From NCBI GenBank assembly GCA_029379385.1, contig CM055617.1, positions 8,742,001 to 8,806,000 on the forward strand: DNA of 64,000 nt, read 5' to 3'. This document shows, piece by piece, positions 13,417 to 25,615 of this stretch. The translations under genes were made by a program, and so were the position numbers. The stretch comes from Quillaja saponaria (taxonomy: Eukaryota; Streptophyta; Magnoliopsida; Fabales; Quillajaceae). The notes under the pieces are model-generated. The model was not told where the DNA came from. It saw only the letters and a program-made list of their open reading frames with translations, and searched no databases. Position 1 is the first letter of the stretch, and every line of letters starts with the position of its first letter.

Positions 13417-13541
13417 AGAATGCTTTATCACCCGTGGGCCGTTCTAGAGCCTTTAAAAGCATCTCTAGGCCTCTGTACTACCTTGGCAAGCGCATTGCCA
13501 ATCAAACCAAGCCTAACAAAGCAAAACCTGTATGCGAATGA
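13417..13541 (+). other. Coding-like fragment upstream of DHHA1
   Basis: In the frame not used by DHHA1, this stretch reads SRAFKSISRPLYYLGKRIAN and ends at a TGA. It looks more like protein-coding sequence than the DHHA1 frame does here. It may be the remnant of a 3' exon of another gene, or simply 5' UTR. The family was not recognised. Confidence 0.25.
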
Positions 13542-15854
13542 AGTCCAGTTTCGATATACAAGGGTACTGTTAACCGTTAAGACTAAAATGGCTCTGTCGC
13601 CAGTTCATAAACGGCGGATTCTGTATGGTTTAAGGTGGGTTCGGAGGTATCGATCAGATGCTGCATTGGAAGCCATAGCAAAAGCTTCTGAGGAGAAAGT
13701 TCCTAATATAGTTCTCTACAATTACCCTTCATTTTCCGGAGCATTCTCGGCTCTTTTTGCGCACCTCTTCCATACACGGCTCAATCTTCCTTGTCTTATT
13801 TTGCCCTTCTCTTCAGTTGAACCTATCAGGTACAATTTCTATCTCTTTCATTTTCCTCTCTCTGAACATGAATTTTGCCCCAACTATTGAAGCTTCAAAT
13901 TTGTAGTTTTAGGACTGTTTTAAGTTTTTTTTAGGTATTATTTAGCTGGAAATTTAGTGATTTTTGTAGTTATAATTCTTATTGTTCTATTTTGTTGTCA
14001 TCAGAGAGTAGGAAAAGAAAAGACTGAAAAAAATTCAATATTGTGGACTGCAGATTTTTATTACTAGGAAAATTCAATTTCAAATTCACTGTTTTTTCTT
14101 AGTTAAAGTGAGCAGCTTAGTTTGAAACATTTTGTCCATTCCTCTCAATACTGCTTATCTGTCATGCTTTCAAATATACTATTGGGTTTTTGAAATTTTG
14201 GCAATATTTTAATGCTTCACTCAAATATAGTTTTCATCTCCTTTTGCTACTCCTTCATGTTATTTGTAGTAACCATATATTTCCTTAAATAGAGAAAATA
14301 ATATCTATATTATGACAGGGTTGAAGATTTGTACATTGAAGGCCTCGAGAGATGCTATCTGCTTGATTTCCTTGGTCCAAAATTTGCTTTAGAGATTTCA
14401 AGGAGATCAACATGCGAGTAAGCTAAGTTCAAATAGTTTGACTATTGATTGATTGATTCCTTTTCAAGTGTCCATAAGTGTGTATATCATGATCTCGTTG
14501 TTTTCAACTCAAGTGCTATTAGCTTTGAGAATATCTTACCTTGTTAATTCGTTAGGGTAATTGGTTTTGATCATCGCAAATCAGTAATACCACATATTCC
14601 CTCTGCCAAAGATTGTCCTGAGAATCTCACATTTCATTTCAACGTGGAAAAGAGTAGCTCTACTGCCGTATATGAATACTTTTCTGCGAAACTTGCAAAT
14701 ATTGTAGTTCCTGATGTAAGTTGAAGCTAGATTGTTCTTCTTTTTCATTGAGCTGAGTAGCATCTTGCATTCAGTTGCCTGCGATAATAAGATGGCTGTT
14801 TTATTACATTTATTAAGGGTATGGTCGCTGAGTATGGTGGACTCAAAAGAAAAACGTCATGTGGAATTGATTCTTAAGTATATTGAGGATGGAGATCTTC
14901 GTAGATGGAGCCTGCTAGACATTAGGGCCTTTAATATTGGACTTGGTGAATGTCGCTCCATATGTAACTGCATCACTAATCCATACATGTATGAGCAGGT
15001 TTGTTAATACAGAGATCATTTCCTCTTTCTTAATTGTTTTTAGTTGGTTGTTGCATGCCAACACAGCTTTCTGTTTGGTTGATAGAATACAGAGGAGCAG
15101 AAGAAAAAAATGGATTTGAATCTAAACATTATCTCATTGTTTCAATGATGTCAAAATTAATTTATTATATTTATACACATTGAGAAAATTCTTCACTTTC
15201 AGATAATTACATTTGAAAAGTGTCATGCATGTTGCAACATCAATTTTTATTCCAGGAAGACAAAATTTCGGGAGGTTCTTAATATCCATTTAAACATTTA
15301 AGGCAGTGATTAAAATCAGCCAAGCTATTTGTACTCTTACTTGTGAAGAAGAGAGAATAATTTGATAATTATTGTTCTGTGATCTATAATAGGAGTCCGA
15401 AGTGGTTTGGAGTGAGCAGAACAATACGAATCTTTTTCAGCTTCCTGGTTGAGATTGTTCTGAGACCTACAGCACCATGTCTTCTGTTGCTTAGCAGAAT
15501 TCTTACTGTGTGATATTGCTCAATATCAATCTCTAGAGTCTAGACTCTACTATACTGCGTCCAAATTTCTGCATATGCACTCCCAGTTTTTGTGTCTGTG
15601 CTGTAGTGTCTTTAACCTTCTGACATTTCTTTCTTGCAGTTGTTGGAGTTAACTTATGAGGATTTAGTTGCTAGGGGAAATTCATGCCTTTCATCCCGTC
15701 AGAATGCTGCAACTAAATTGCTAGATAAGGTTTTCAAAGTTCGGCTTGGCAGGGGATTTTATGGAGAGTGTCTGGTAGTAAATATCTCCATTCTAATTGT
15801 CATTCCGATGCTATTAGTTTGTAATTAACTTTTTTAATTATCCCACTTTGTTAA

Positions 15855-15905
15855 GTAAACTCAACTAAGCCTTAAATCCTAATCAAATTGGGGTCAGCTC
15901 CATCT
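15855..15905 (+). repeat. RTE LINE 3' tail in DHHA1 intron 5
   Basis: The block aactcaactaagccttaaa followed by ttggggtcagctcc matches the 3' tail of the LINE relic near 3920-3965. The same insertion is found at the corresponding place in copy 2 (36250-36300), so it predates the tandem duplication. Confidence 0.6.
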
Positions 15906-16301
15906 TTTTCCTCAATTCACATCCATGCAAGGCATATCCTTCTTCGAGGACTTCTAAGTATAGAATTTAAATTTCTCTTGTGAACTGTTTGTTGGCAGTT
16001 TTCCTCTTAGATATTTTCCCAACAATGTTGTAACTAGTAACTTCATGCCTTAACATGCAAATGGTATAGCATCACATCCTGGACTGTTTGTTTCTAGCAA
16101 GCTTTATATTATCTTTTCGTGGTATAGGGAGTTAGAGCGGATGGGAATTCCAACATTAGTGACGAAATTGGAAAGCTTCTTAGTTCAAAAAGTGCTGCTG
16201 CTGGTCTAAGGTAATTTACTCAAAAGAGTGTTAGGGGAGTTTGCTTTCATTATCAACATGATAGTTAGCAAGTTGTGCATATATATATATATATATATAC
16301 A

Positions 16302-17448
16302 CTAACTTTTATGGCACACGCGTTGTGCGTGAATTTGTTTATGTTTTATATATATATGATAGATATCACAAAAATTTAGTTAATAAAAAATAATACTCCA
16401 TATTAATGATAATAAACAAATACAAAAATTTAATTCTTAATGTAGACATATAATTTTATTTATTTATTTATTTTTTACAATTCTAAGGATGGAAGAAAAA
16501 TAAATACGATAATATTATAACCATAAAACTATATATCTAATATTTCTTTTCTTTCATAGTATTTAAAAGATAATAATTATATAATAATTTATAACTTATT
16601 AAAGTTAAAAATTATAGATTTATTAATATTAAAAATAATTAAGATAAAAAAAGTAATAGTCATAAAAAATTATTATCATATTAATATTAAAATGAAGAAT
16701 AATTATAAATAAACTAAAATAAACAAAAAAAATAAGCAGAACTATTTGAATCAAAATAACAATTAAAAAATAATTATGTAATTGTATAAACTCATAGGTT
16801 ATTTAAGAAAAAAATATTTCTTCCACTAAAAGATAAAATAATAATATATAATCATGAAAACTATATTTTAAATAATTTTTAATACATAATATTTTTTTAA
16901 AAATATTTTATAAATTTGAGAAAAACTATAAAATAATATGATTATTAGGAACTTATTAAATATTTTTTTTGAGAAAATCAATATTATTGACAAAAATATA
17001 ATTTTTTATTTATTTAATAGTTAAAAAAATAATATTATAATCATGAAGCTATACTCTTAATATTTCTTTTAATTCATAGTAATTTTTTTTTAAAATTTTA
17101 ATTTATAAATTTGAGAAGAACTAAATAAATTAAGATTATTATGCACTTATTAAACAAACAAAAAATCAAAAATTTAATTTTAATTGATATTGACATATAA
17201 TTATTAAAACAATATAGATTGATTAGTATTGAGAAGAATAAAAAAAAGTAATCAATAGTTCTAAAGTAATTACAGTTTTATTATATTAAAATAGAGAAAA
17301 ATTAGGAAAAGAAGTTAAAAAAGAAAAGAAAGAATTTATTTGAAGTAAAATAATAATTAAGGATACCTATATAATGATAAAAACTTATAAAGATATTTAA
17401 GAAAATAAAAAATTTATGCCGCTAAGCCACTTTTATATGTAGTATAGA
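16302..17448 (-). mobile_element. Helitron-like element in DHHA1 intron 6
   Basis: Read on the minus strand, it starts A/TCTATACTACATATAAAAGTGGC at 17448. It ends with hairpin CACGC-ACAAC-GCGTG, then CATAAAAGTTAG/T at 16302. The paralogous intron of copy 2 (36675-36740) lacks it: the flanking atatat run and tagatattagaatgttaaag are nearly contiguous there. The interior is AT-rich with no coding potential, so it is non-autonomous. It shares both ends with the element at 10434. Confidence 0.7.
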
Positions 17449-20400
17449 TATTAGAATGTTAAAGAGTTTTTAGTTGACCTAGGATTTGATTTTGGTTATT
17501 TTGCCTTTCTTTTGCCAACTTGTTGCTACTGTTTGTTCATCTGAAAGTCTTGAGAGACATGATTAGCGAGCTGCTTCCATCCCGCTAGTGTCAATTTAGG
17601 GAAAATAAAACAAGAGAAAAAGAAGATATCTGATGCTTTGAGTTCATATTAGATTCCAAAGATTCTAACTAGACAAATTAAGTTTTAATTTGATCATATG
17701 ATACAAAGCTGATAAATTATTGGTTTTAATTTACTTAATATAGCAATGCATTGATTATTAGTCCTTATATGTTGATCATTAAGAGTTTCCATTTAAAATG
17801 AATTATAACTTAATTTATGAATTCCTTGCAAGTATTCAGATTTTAGATTCCTTACATATCCCGATTTCAGTCAGTTGTATTTTTACTGATAAGTGTTGAG
17901 ATTCATTGCCTATAAATTTCTTGCTAGTGACACCATGTTATCAAACTTAAGCATGTAAAAGTATCTGCTTGTCCCAACAGTCTTACGGACCATGAGAAAG
18001 CTCCACCTGAAAATAGCATGGGTTTGCTTAATGCAGACTGCAAAGTTCCTTTATAGGCCAAAATGGAACTCTTCTCATAAGCAAAAGATTACTGGACAGA
18101 AAATGGGGTGACTTCACGTAAGCCAGAGTCTCTGGGATCAGTTGTGTATGGTATGGTTAGTCAATGACCTGGTTGATGAGGATATTGGTCTACCTCTATC
18201 CTATGCTGGTTAATAGTTTGTTTGGCTTTTATATCTTATCCATATAGTTAGGTGTTACTGGACTAGGTTGAGTTGAAGTCTTCCTTTTTGTCAATTAGAA
18301 GAAAATGAGATATAAAAACTAACAATTGCATGAGATTTGCAATATTGCACCTTTTACTTATGTAGATTATTACCTTGCCTTATCTCAATAATTTGTAAGA
18401 AAGATTTTAGAAGCATATCAATTGCACTTGGATGGGTGACCTAATTCAAATGCGACTAACTATGAAATTTGGATAAATCAATACGAACTAACATTTGATG
18501 CTTGGCTAAGATGCTGTTTCAATATCTTCCTCTGGGCATTGGTTCCCACTGGTTTGTTGCATCTTTTATGAAAGATTGGGTAAAATACATGATCTTATTT
18601 TAGCATGTTAGAGTCATTTTAAATCAAATTGAAGTCTCTGGTTTTGTGTTCATCAATGACATCAGGCCCATAGGAGCTGTGATATTCATGCAACGAAATA
18701 ATCTTAAAATGTGCTTGAGGAGCATGGATAGTGCCACAGATACCTCAGAAGTTGCAAAGGTGTGCTCCAGGATCAAGGTTGCAGTGTATTATTATATTAT
18801 TATCATGTCGCATGATACATAATTGAGTTTATTTCCCTTCAAACGTGAAGGCATATGGTGGAGGAGGTTCCCGAAGTTCTAGCTCCTTCATTATAAGGAT
18901 GGATGAGTATAACCAATGGCTTTCAGTGAATCCATCATGAGCATCTCAAGGTTTGGAAGACTGTCATTCCATTCTAGTTTGTTACTAGACTAACTTTCTC
19001 TGTATGGGATTACATATGTTGCAAATTGAGAATCCATGACCATAATTGCATTTTTGCATGCACTCATCTGCATCATGTTCCAAATCATAAACTTGTTTTT
19101 CTTTAGAGCAAAGCTTATGGTTGCTTTCAGTGCTATTCTTTTCATTATGATGCAGTATGGGAGACTGCCAGATAATACCCAGTTATGCAAAATTAGTCCC
19201 AAGTCCTAACTAAATTCTCCTGATGTCTTTGAAATACGTAATTTCAATTTAAAGTAAAAGAAAGAAGAGAAAAAATCGTCACAATACAATGCCTATTCAG
19301 ATTGAACTTCGCAAACTACTTTGGGAATCAATCTATCCCTCACATGATATGTCCACGTACTGATGAGAGTACTGCTATTCAATTTTTGGAATAAAAAACA
19401 TAGACTTAACCATGTAAGACTATATCATAGTTATCTTGAACCCCCATTATTTGGAGATGGAAAACGGGAAACTATTTCCCATAATTAAGTCCCTAATATT
19501 GCAATTGGGCCTCTTCTTTGGTGACCAAATTTGAAAGTCACTGTTGATTGCAATTAAACTCGAACAACTTTTGTTACTTAGATGAAATTATATTTACAAC
19601 CTGTTGGACTTTATTTTGAAAATTAACTAAAACAAACATTATAAACCATATGAGATTGGTTATCTCCTTGATTAATGTAGTCGCATTTGCTTTTCATGAT
19701 ATTTTTTTTTTTGCCAAAAGCATTTCATAGTATAGAACTTTTAGAAAGTGAAAATTCATGTCTGATAGAAGAAACAACATTAGTTCACAGGACAACCATG
19801 AACCACTATGCCTTTGGCTGTTTGGCATTTTGCTAGTGGACAGTGCTCTCCTCCTGTTCCCCACCAAGTCACACTTTTTTCTTTCAAGCCTATTGAAAAG
19901 TAGAGCAACACAGCCATGAAAGCAACTCCGGCGTCAAGTGCTGCGGAAAGAGCATAGTTGTACCTCTTCCACTACTTCTTTCTTTATCGGAAGCCAAAAA
20001 AATTGAAAATTGTTCCGACAATGATCCAGGCATTGTAGTTCAATGGTGTTGCTGGTGGCATCGATCCTGTTGCTCCCAGAAGGACTAGAAGGATAATTAA
20101 GGGAATCCAGTATTGTTTGGGAAATACTTTATGCAATAGCCAGACAATTATAGGTCCTATCGCACCACCAAGGAAGAACCAATTCATGGAACTGTAGTTT
20201 CCTAGAGAACCAAAAAGATCCGTTTAGGTCCTGCCGAACCCCATATAACTGATGCATCAAAGAAAACACTGTCACCAGGGCATGTCTATGGACTGTCAGA
20301 GGGGAGTATGTCATCCTGGCATATATTCTTCACAAAGGTCAATAAACACCATGCTACTACAAGGTTGATGCTTCCAGCAAGAACAGTTCCTATGAACTTT

Positions 20401-20701
20401 GCATGTACACATGAGAGGAATAGAGTGAATTAGCAACTATGTGGAAAAATAAAAAACTGCTTATATAATTAGTGTTTGTATGCAACATATAGATGCAAAT
20501 ATTTAAACTGTCACTCCAAGCCATGTAATTTGGTGAAAACATAATCTAAAACACCCATTTTGCTTTGTTATGTGTAATATCAATTTGCAATGTTTTACTA
20601 TTTGAATGTGTCATCACATCATAAATGAAGAAACAAAGAAAGATTACCGTCACATCAGTAGTAAGTATATGTAAAATTGTATGGCATTTTAAGGATCATA
20701 G

Positions 20702-21194
20702 TGTCACACTCCGCTAAATCGTTGTCTCTTTGGTGCCACTTGGGCAACGACTTAAGGTATGTGTTGTGCTTATAGAAGATTGTTCTATAAATTCCTAGAA
20801 CATTCTAAGACGCTCCGGAAGGTTTTAGAACACAAAGGGTTCAAGAAGATTCAATAAGCTTCTAGAAGGTTCTAAAAAGTTTTATAAGGTTCTAGGACAT
20901 TCTAGTAAGTTTAGATATTTCTAGAGGTTGTATAAATATCTAGATATTTTTGCGGAGAATTCTAGAAGGCTAGTATTAACTATTGGATATAATAAATCTT
21001 CACTGTTGGTTAAGGAGGTGGAGGAGTATAAATAGAAGTAGAAGGCTTATTTGTAGTCAGTCAATCAAGCAAGCAACCAAGTTATAAGAGCTTTGAGAAT
21101 TTAATAAAGAGTTAAGGTTGACTTAGCATTCTAGCACAAGGCTTGAGTGTCTAAGTGCCGCTCGAGGGCATTGGAATTTTCTAAAATCATGACA
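20702..21194 (+). mobile_element. Solo LTR, probably Ty1/copia-like
   Basis: The segment begins TGTCACAC and ends ATCATGACA, giving TG...CA ends with the inverted pair TGTCA/TGACA. It has a TATA box (gagTATAAATAG) at 21027, about two-thirds along, as in an LTR promoter. The equivalent intron of OPT copy 2 (about 40195) runs straight from ttaaggatca to the accccta sequence, so this is an insertion. Flanking 5-mers (catag and acaga) do not match exactly, so the target-site duplication is unclear. No internal retrotransposon sequence remains, hence solo LTR. Assignment to copia rather than gypsy is inference from LTR structure only. Confidence 0.6.
20798..20967 (+). promoter_or_regulatory. Cluster of heat-shock elements in the solo LTR
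   Basis: Heat-shock factors bind alternating nGAAn/nTTCn units. Two perfect three-unit sites are present: TTCaaGAAgaTTC (20840-20852) and TTCtaGAAggTTC (20860-20872). A third has one mismatch, TTCtaGGAcaTTC (20890-20902). Two-unit sites are GAAcaTTC (20798-20805) and TTCtaGAA (20960-20967). All lie 60-230 bp upstream of the LTR TATA box, the right place for an upstream activating region. Confidence 0.65.
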
Positions 21195-21534
21195 ACAGAA
21201 CCCTTATAGATACAACTCACATTGATCGGTATCGCCTTTTGGTTAGCTTGTATGCATAAATTAAAAAGTTGAAAGAAATTCGTATAGGAAGAAGAAAAAG
21301 TTGACGACAAACTCTTTTTTGTCATTTCATTGTATCCATTTCATCAAATACAAAACATGTTTGCAACATAGCCTTCTAAGAAGTACTTTATCTTTTTGAT
21401 TTTCTGTTTCTTTTTTCTCATATATTATTTATTTATTTGACCATTACTAGTTAGTTTTTGAATAATAACACACCAATGAATGCAATCAGGTTGGTATCTT
21501 TTGTTTTAGATTAGTGCATATAATATACATGTAC

Positions 21535-21830
21535 CTGAATGAAGAACATTGATCTTGATCTTGGAGGGATCTTCATGTAGTGTCCAAGCTTGAAATCACT
21601 AAGAAAGGAGACAGCCTGGGCCGTGCTTATATAATAAATGCAATCAGGTTGATATCTTTTGTTTTAGATTAGAACATATAATATACATGGACCTGAACGA
21701 AGAACATTGATCTTGGAGCGATCTTCATGTAGTGTCCAAGCTTGAAATCACTAAGAAAGGAGACAGCCTGAGCCATGCTTATATAGCCATAGGTTTTGAA
21801 GCATACGTTAGCTATTGGTCTTCTTGGGAA
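21535..21830 (-). repeat. Internal tandem duplication of OPT exon 5
   Basis: The exon 5 3' part (encoding the [14 protein letters not shown] region) and its donor occur twice, about 155-160 bp apart (about 21535-21630 and 21690-21830). Each copy is preceded by the same tgatatcttttgttttagat intron sequence. The rest of exon 5 is deleted after 21830. Only copy 1 of the OPT genes has this. Confidence 0.7.
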
Positions 21831-23811
21831 ACTTGAATTTATTTACTAAGATCTGTATCTAGTTCAATGTGAAATGGAACGTTTATCTAACATAGCTTGC
21901 TGTACACACCAAAATATTTAGGAAACTTAAAAAATGTAGTTGATGATGAAAAACCAGAGTAATTATTATGTCTCATAAAGAAATATGTGGAAAACAATGA
22001 CGGAAGGAAACACATTTTCCTTTTTGGTTGTGATGGAGAATGTCAATCTACTAACCTGGTTTGTTGTTGCAGTTATGATGCTAATTGGGAGGGTAAAAGT
22101 AAAGGCCATAGCTCCGGCAAATATAGGCCCCCACCAAGGCATCTGAACCTGATCGTTAAGAAAGATGCGGAGTACTAGGGAAACTACAAATGTCACACAA
22201 AGTAACATGTAAAACCACCAAGTAGGTATTTCCTTGTATATTTTCATCATTTTTGTGTGGATATCCTCTTTACCCTTGGAAGAAGCACGATATCGTTCAA
22301 GTAATCTCCCTGCATGTTTTGTTGTGCAGCAAAGTGTTAGTTAAGATTATAAACTACATATAACTTAATAAAACATTAGAACCTAAAAGTTTTACACTGT
22401 GATATCTGCTGAAAGATTTTGGCTTCAGAATTACAATATCTTTTTATTGGTATTAATCTGTCACAAGTTTTCTTAAAACTTTTCAGATCATAGTCCCAAG
22501 TTTTGCAGCCTAAGTAATATGGAAGAATTTTATCCCAGTATTACATCTAATATATTTTGTTCCAGAAATTTTTCTTTTGTTGAATCCCCAATATAAGGCT
22601 CTGCTCTGTGAAAGTGACTAAATTAAAATAGAACACATTATGCTTATATTATCTAAGTATATGTAACGAATACATTACCTTCCATAGAAAAAATGTAACA
22701 TGCGTAAGTGTGGCTGCAATGGTTGCGAATCCAAAGCCATAAGTGAGAGCAAAGAACATACTTAAATGAATTTTTCCTTGGTTTTCATAATTGGCTAGAT
22801 CAAGCTCAAACTTGTCATTTACAATGGATGGTATGTTGTATGGTTGACCTTGTGCTGTAAACAAGTGTGAGGTGAAAATAGGAAATCTGTCAGCCTGGTA
22901 CACATTCAGGCCCCAGTATGCTAGTGGGGATTACAAGGTAGACTATCAATGCATATCCCACGGAAACGTTAGCAATAGCAAAGAAAGGGGAGATAAGGGG
23001 GCTGAACAAGAATGACGCCATCAGCAGTCCAGTCTAGTGTTAAGGCCCCAAGTCCAAGGCCTTGCATGCCTGAGCCAATCTGCTGAGCTGTTACTGACTT
23101 GGAAAATATCCAGCAGATCCATGATATGTTTGTGAGTGTTTTGAAGAAGTACCCAGGGATCAAGTACCATAAAAAACTGCTGACTAGTGTTATTAAGAAG
23201 AATTTTTCCCATGACATGCGCTGCTCATCCTTCTCGTGTAAAGCCCTGCATATTTAAAACAAGACTTTAGACATAAGTTCATACACATTATATTTGAACA
23301 TCATTGTTGTTTATTGTGGTTTTTCTCTGCTAATCATGTAGAGTTTTATCAAGTGTGCGTGTCAGGTATTGCTATATCTGGAATGAGGACATTGAGCTAC
23401 ATGGTTATCCAAATAACTGGAGTGTGTAGAAGGATATTGATAAATTTTTCGGTAGCTAGAAACAGTTTGAAAGATGACAATGAATAATTGATCATGGAAG
23501 AAGGTTAGAAGTGTTATGTAATTATTGTTGGCACCAGGATATACATAGGTTATATAAAATGTGGAAGAAGCATCCAGACAATAAGCAGAACGGCATATCT
23601 AATTTAACAGTTGCTGTTTTGGTATTCCAGTTTTTCTCTCAAAATTTTGTCCCTGAACTCTTTTTCTTTTGTATTTGTTTTTTTTGGGGGAATGTTTCTA
23701 CAAAATTTGTTCCCTCCTTTGCAGGTCATGGGATAGTGATTTACTACTCTGATAGTGTCAAGACTCGGGACAGTCAACTGGGCAATTCAAGTACATTTAC
23801 TCAATCAATCA

Positions 23812-23960
23812 AGCATGACAAAATTAATATTCGTTGGCTTTGAATGTATTACTGACTTGAGTTCTGCCAATAGATTAGGTTTTGGCTTTTTATTCTCCCA
23901 AGCATGATAAAATTATATTCGTTGGCTTTGAATGTATTACTTAAGTTCTGCCAATATATT
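23812..23960. repeat. Tandem repeat in OPT copy 1 intron 2
   Basis: A unit of about 80-90 bp containing ttggctttgaatgtattac and gttctgccaata is repeated twice. The same duplication is present at 42765-42950 in copy 2, so it is older than the segmental duplication. Confidence 0.7.
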
Positions 23961-24356
23961 AGGTTTAGCAAATCGGATAAGATATTTTTATCTAATATTA
24001 TTCATGCAGTTTAATATGAAATTTTTTATTAATCTTCATAAAATGTATTTATTCATCTGATATTGTCCGTACATCCCAACAGTGTTTTGAAAGTAAGCCA
24101 TGGACCAAAAAGGTGTGTGCACCATGTGAAAGCATGCTGCCGCAAAAACGTTTTTGTTGTCATTAAGATAATGTAGATCACCAAGTTAAAGTCAAATACA
24201 ATGTAGATAAGATACGGCCATCCGCTTTAATTCCCATATACCTTATGACCCGCAAAAAAAATGAAAGCATTTTCTGTATGTGGCTTTCGTTTTCTTTATC
24301 TACTAAATTTGTAAAAGGGCTGGGAGCTTGAATTTTCTACTATTAATTATTTTATT

Positions 24357-25615
24357 TCTACTAAATATAAAAGTGACTACAAAATTTTTCGTTAGAGATT
24401 TAATTGCAGAATTTTTACTTTTCTTAAATATTCATGTGAGTTATTATTACTGTAGTTATATTTAACTATTTTATTTCAAATAAACTATTATTATTATTTT
24501 ACTAATTCTTTTCAATATTTACAACTCTTTGATTTTTCAATGATTATATGTCAATAATAATTAGGATTGAGTTTATCAAAATTTTTGTTTAATAAGTTTG
24601 TAAAAATCAAATTTCTTTTTTAGTTTTTATAAAATTTATGAATTAAAAAAATATTAAAAATATAATTTTCATGATTATAATATTTATATTTTAACTTTTA
24701 TTTCATAAAAAAATTATAATTTATATGCCAATAGTAGTTAAAATTGAACTTTTCTATTTTTTTATTTAATAAGTTTCTAATAATTATAATATTTTTTAAT
24801 TCTTCTTAAATTTAGAAATTAAATATTTTTTTAAAAGACAATACTATGAATTAAAAAAAAATTAAAGTATAATTTCTATAATTATAATATTATTATTTTA
24901 ACTTTTAATTCTTCTTTCATCTTAAGAATTAATATATATATTTTTTTTTATAAATTTGAGAATTTATCTTATTTTGTTGTATTTATCTATTTTTTTATGA
25001 ATATAAAAGTATTTTACTAGAAGAAAAATTATTTTTTGAAATAAACTATTACATGGATAAATTTTATTTATTTTGAGTTTTTAATGTTACATGGATACTT
25101 TTTAGTTTTTTTTTTTTTGCTTCAAATAAACAATTTATTTTATTTTATTTACTTTTTTTCTTAATTCTTCTTGATTTTAATATTAATAGAATTGCAATTG
25201 TTTTATGACTATTGATTTTTTCTTTTTTCCTAATTCTTTTTAATATTAATAAATCTATAATTTGTTAATAAGCATATATTGATAGTAATTAAGATTGAAT
25301 TTCTCAAAAATTTTATTTAATAAGTTACAAAAAAAATTATAATATTTTTTAATTCATCCCAATTTTATAAGTTAAAATTTTAAGAAAATTCTATAAATTA
25401 AAAAAAAAAAAAGAAGTATAGTTCTTTTCATTATAATATCATATTGTGTTAATTTTTCTTCCATCTTTAGAAGTTTAAGCAAATTAATTTTTATTTTTTA
25501 TCATAGTTAATATCATTAACGTGAAATATTATTTTATTAACCATAATTTGTTAATGAACATATAAGTAAATATCATAAAAACTATTGATATGCAACGCGT
25601 ATGTCAAAAAAATAA
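24357..25615 (+). mobile_element. Helitron-like element in OPT copy 1 intron
   Basis: The 5' end TCTACTAAATATAAAAGTGAC resembles the elements at 10434 and 16302. Near the 3' end, ATATGC-AAC-GCGTAT forms a hairpin (one G-T wobble), followed by GTCAAAAAAATAA/T. The matching introns of OPT copy 2 (about 43600) and copy 3 (about 52715) run without it, which supports an insertion of about 1.26 kb. The termini are more decayed than in the element at 16302. Confidence 0.6.

Larger units (their letters stand above)
13588..18940 (+). pseudogene. DHH/DHHA1-family protein, copy 1, frameshifted
   Basis: Eight exons can be placed: 13588-13829, 14319-14417, 14556-14715, 14818-14998, 15640-15774, 16128-16210, 18666-18759 and 18851-18940. 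All have GT-AG borders and agreeing phases. Without one lesion they would encode 360 residues. The C-terminal part (AVIFMQRNNLKMCLRSMD, SEVAKAYGGGGS) has the layout of a DHHA1 domain: the strand with an LRS motif, then a Gly-rich GGGG box. FDHR in exon 3 sits where DHH enzymes carry DHH, and the final His of GGGGH is Ser. Even the intact protein may therefore not be a typical Mn-dependent phosphoesterase. Exon 4 is 181 nt against 180 in copy 2: an extra T near 14829 shifts the frame, and a stop follows soon after. Start choice: ATG at 13588 opens the conserved frame; the same frame is open upstream to 13420, but nothing there looks conserved. A sequencing error is the main alternative to a true pseudogene. 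Confidence 0.75.
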
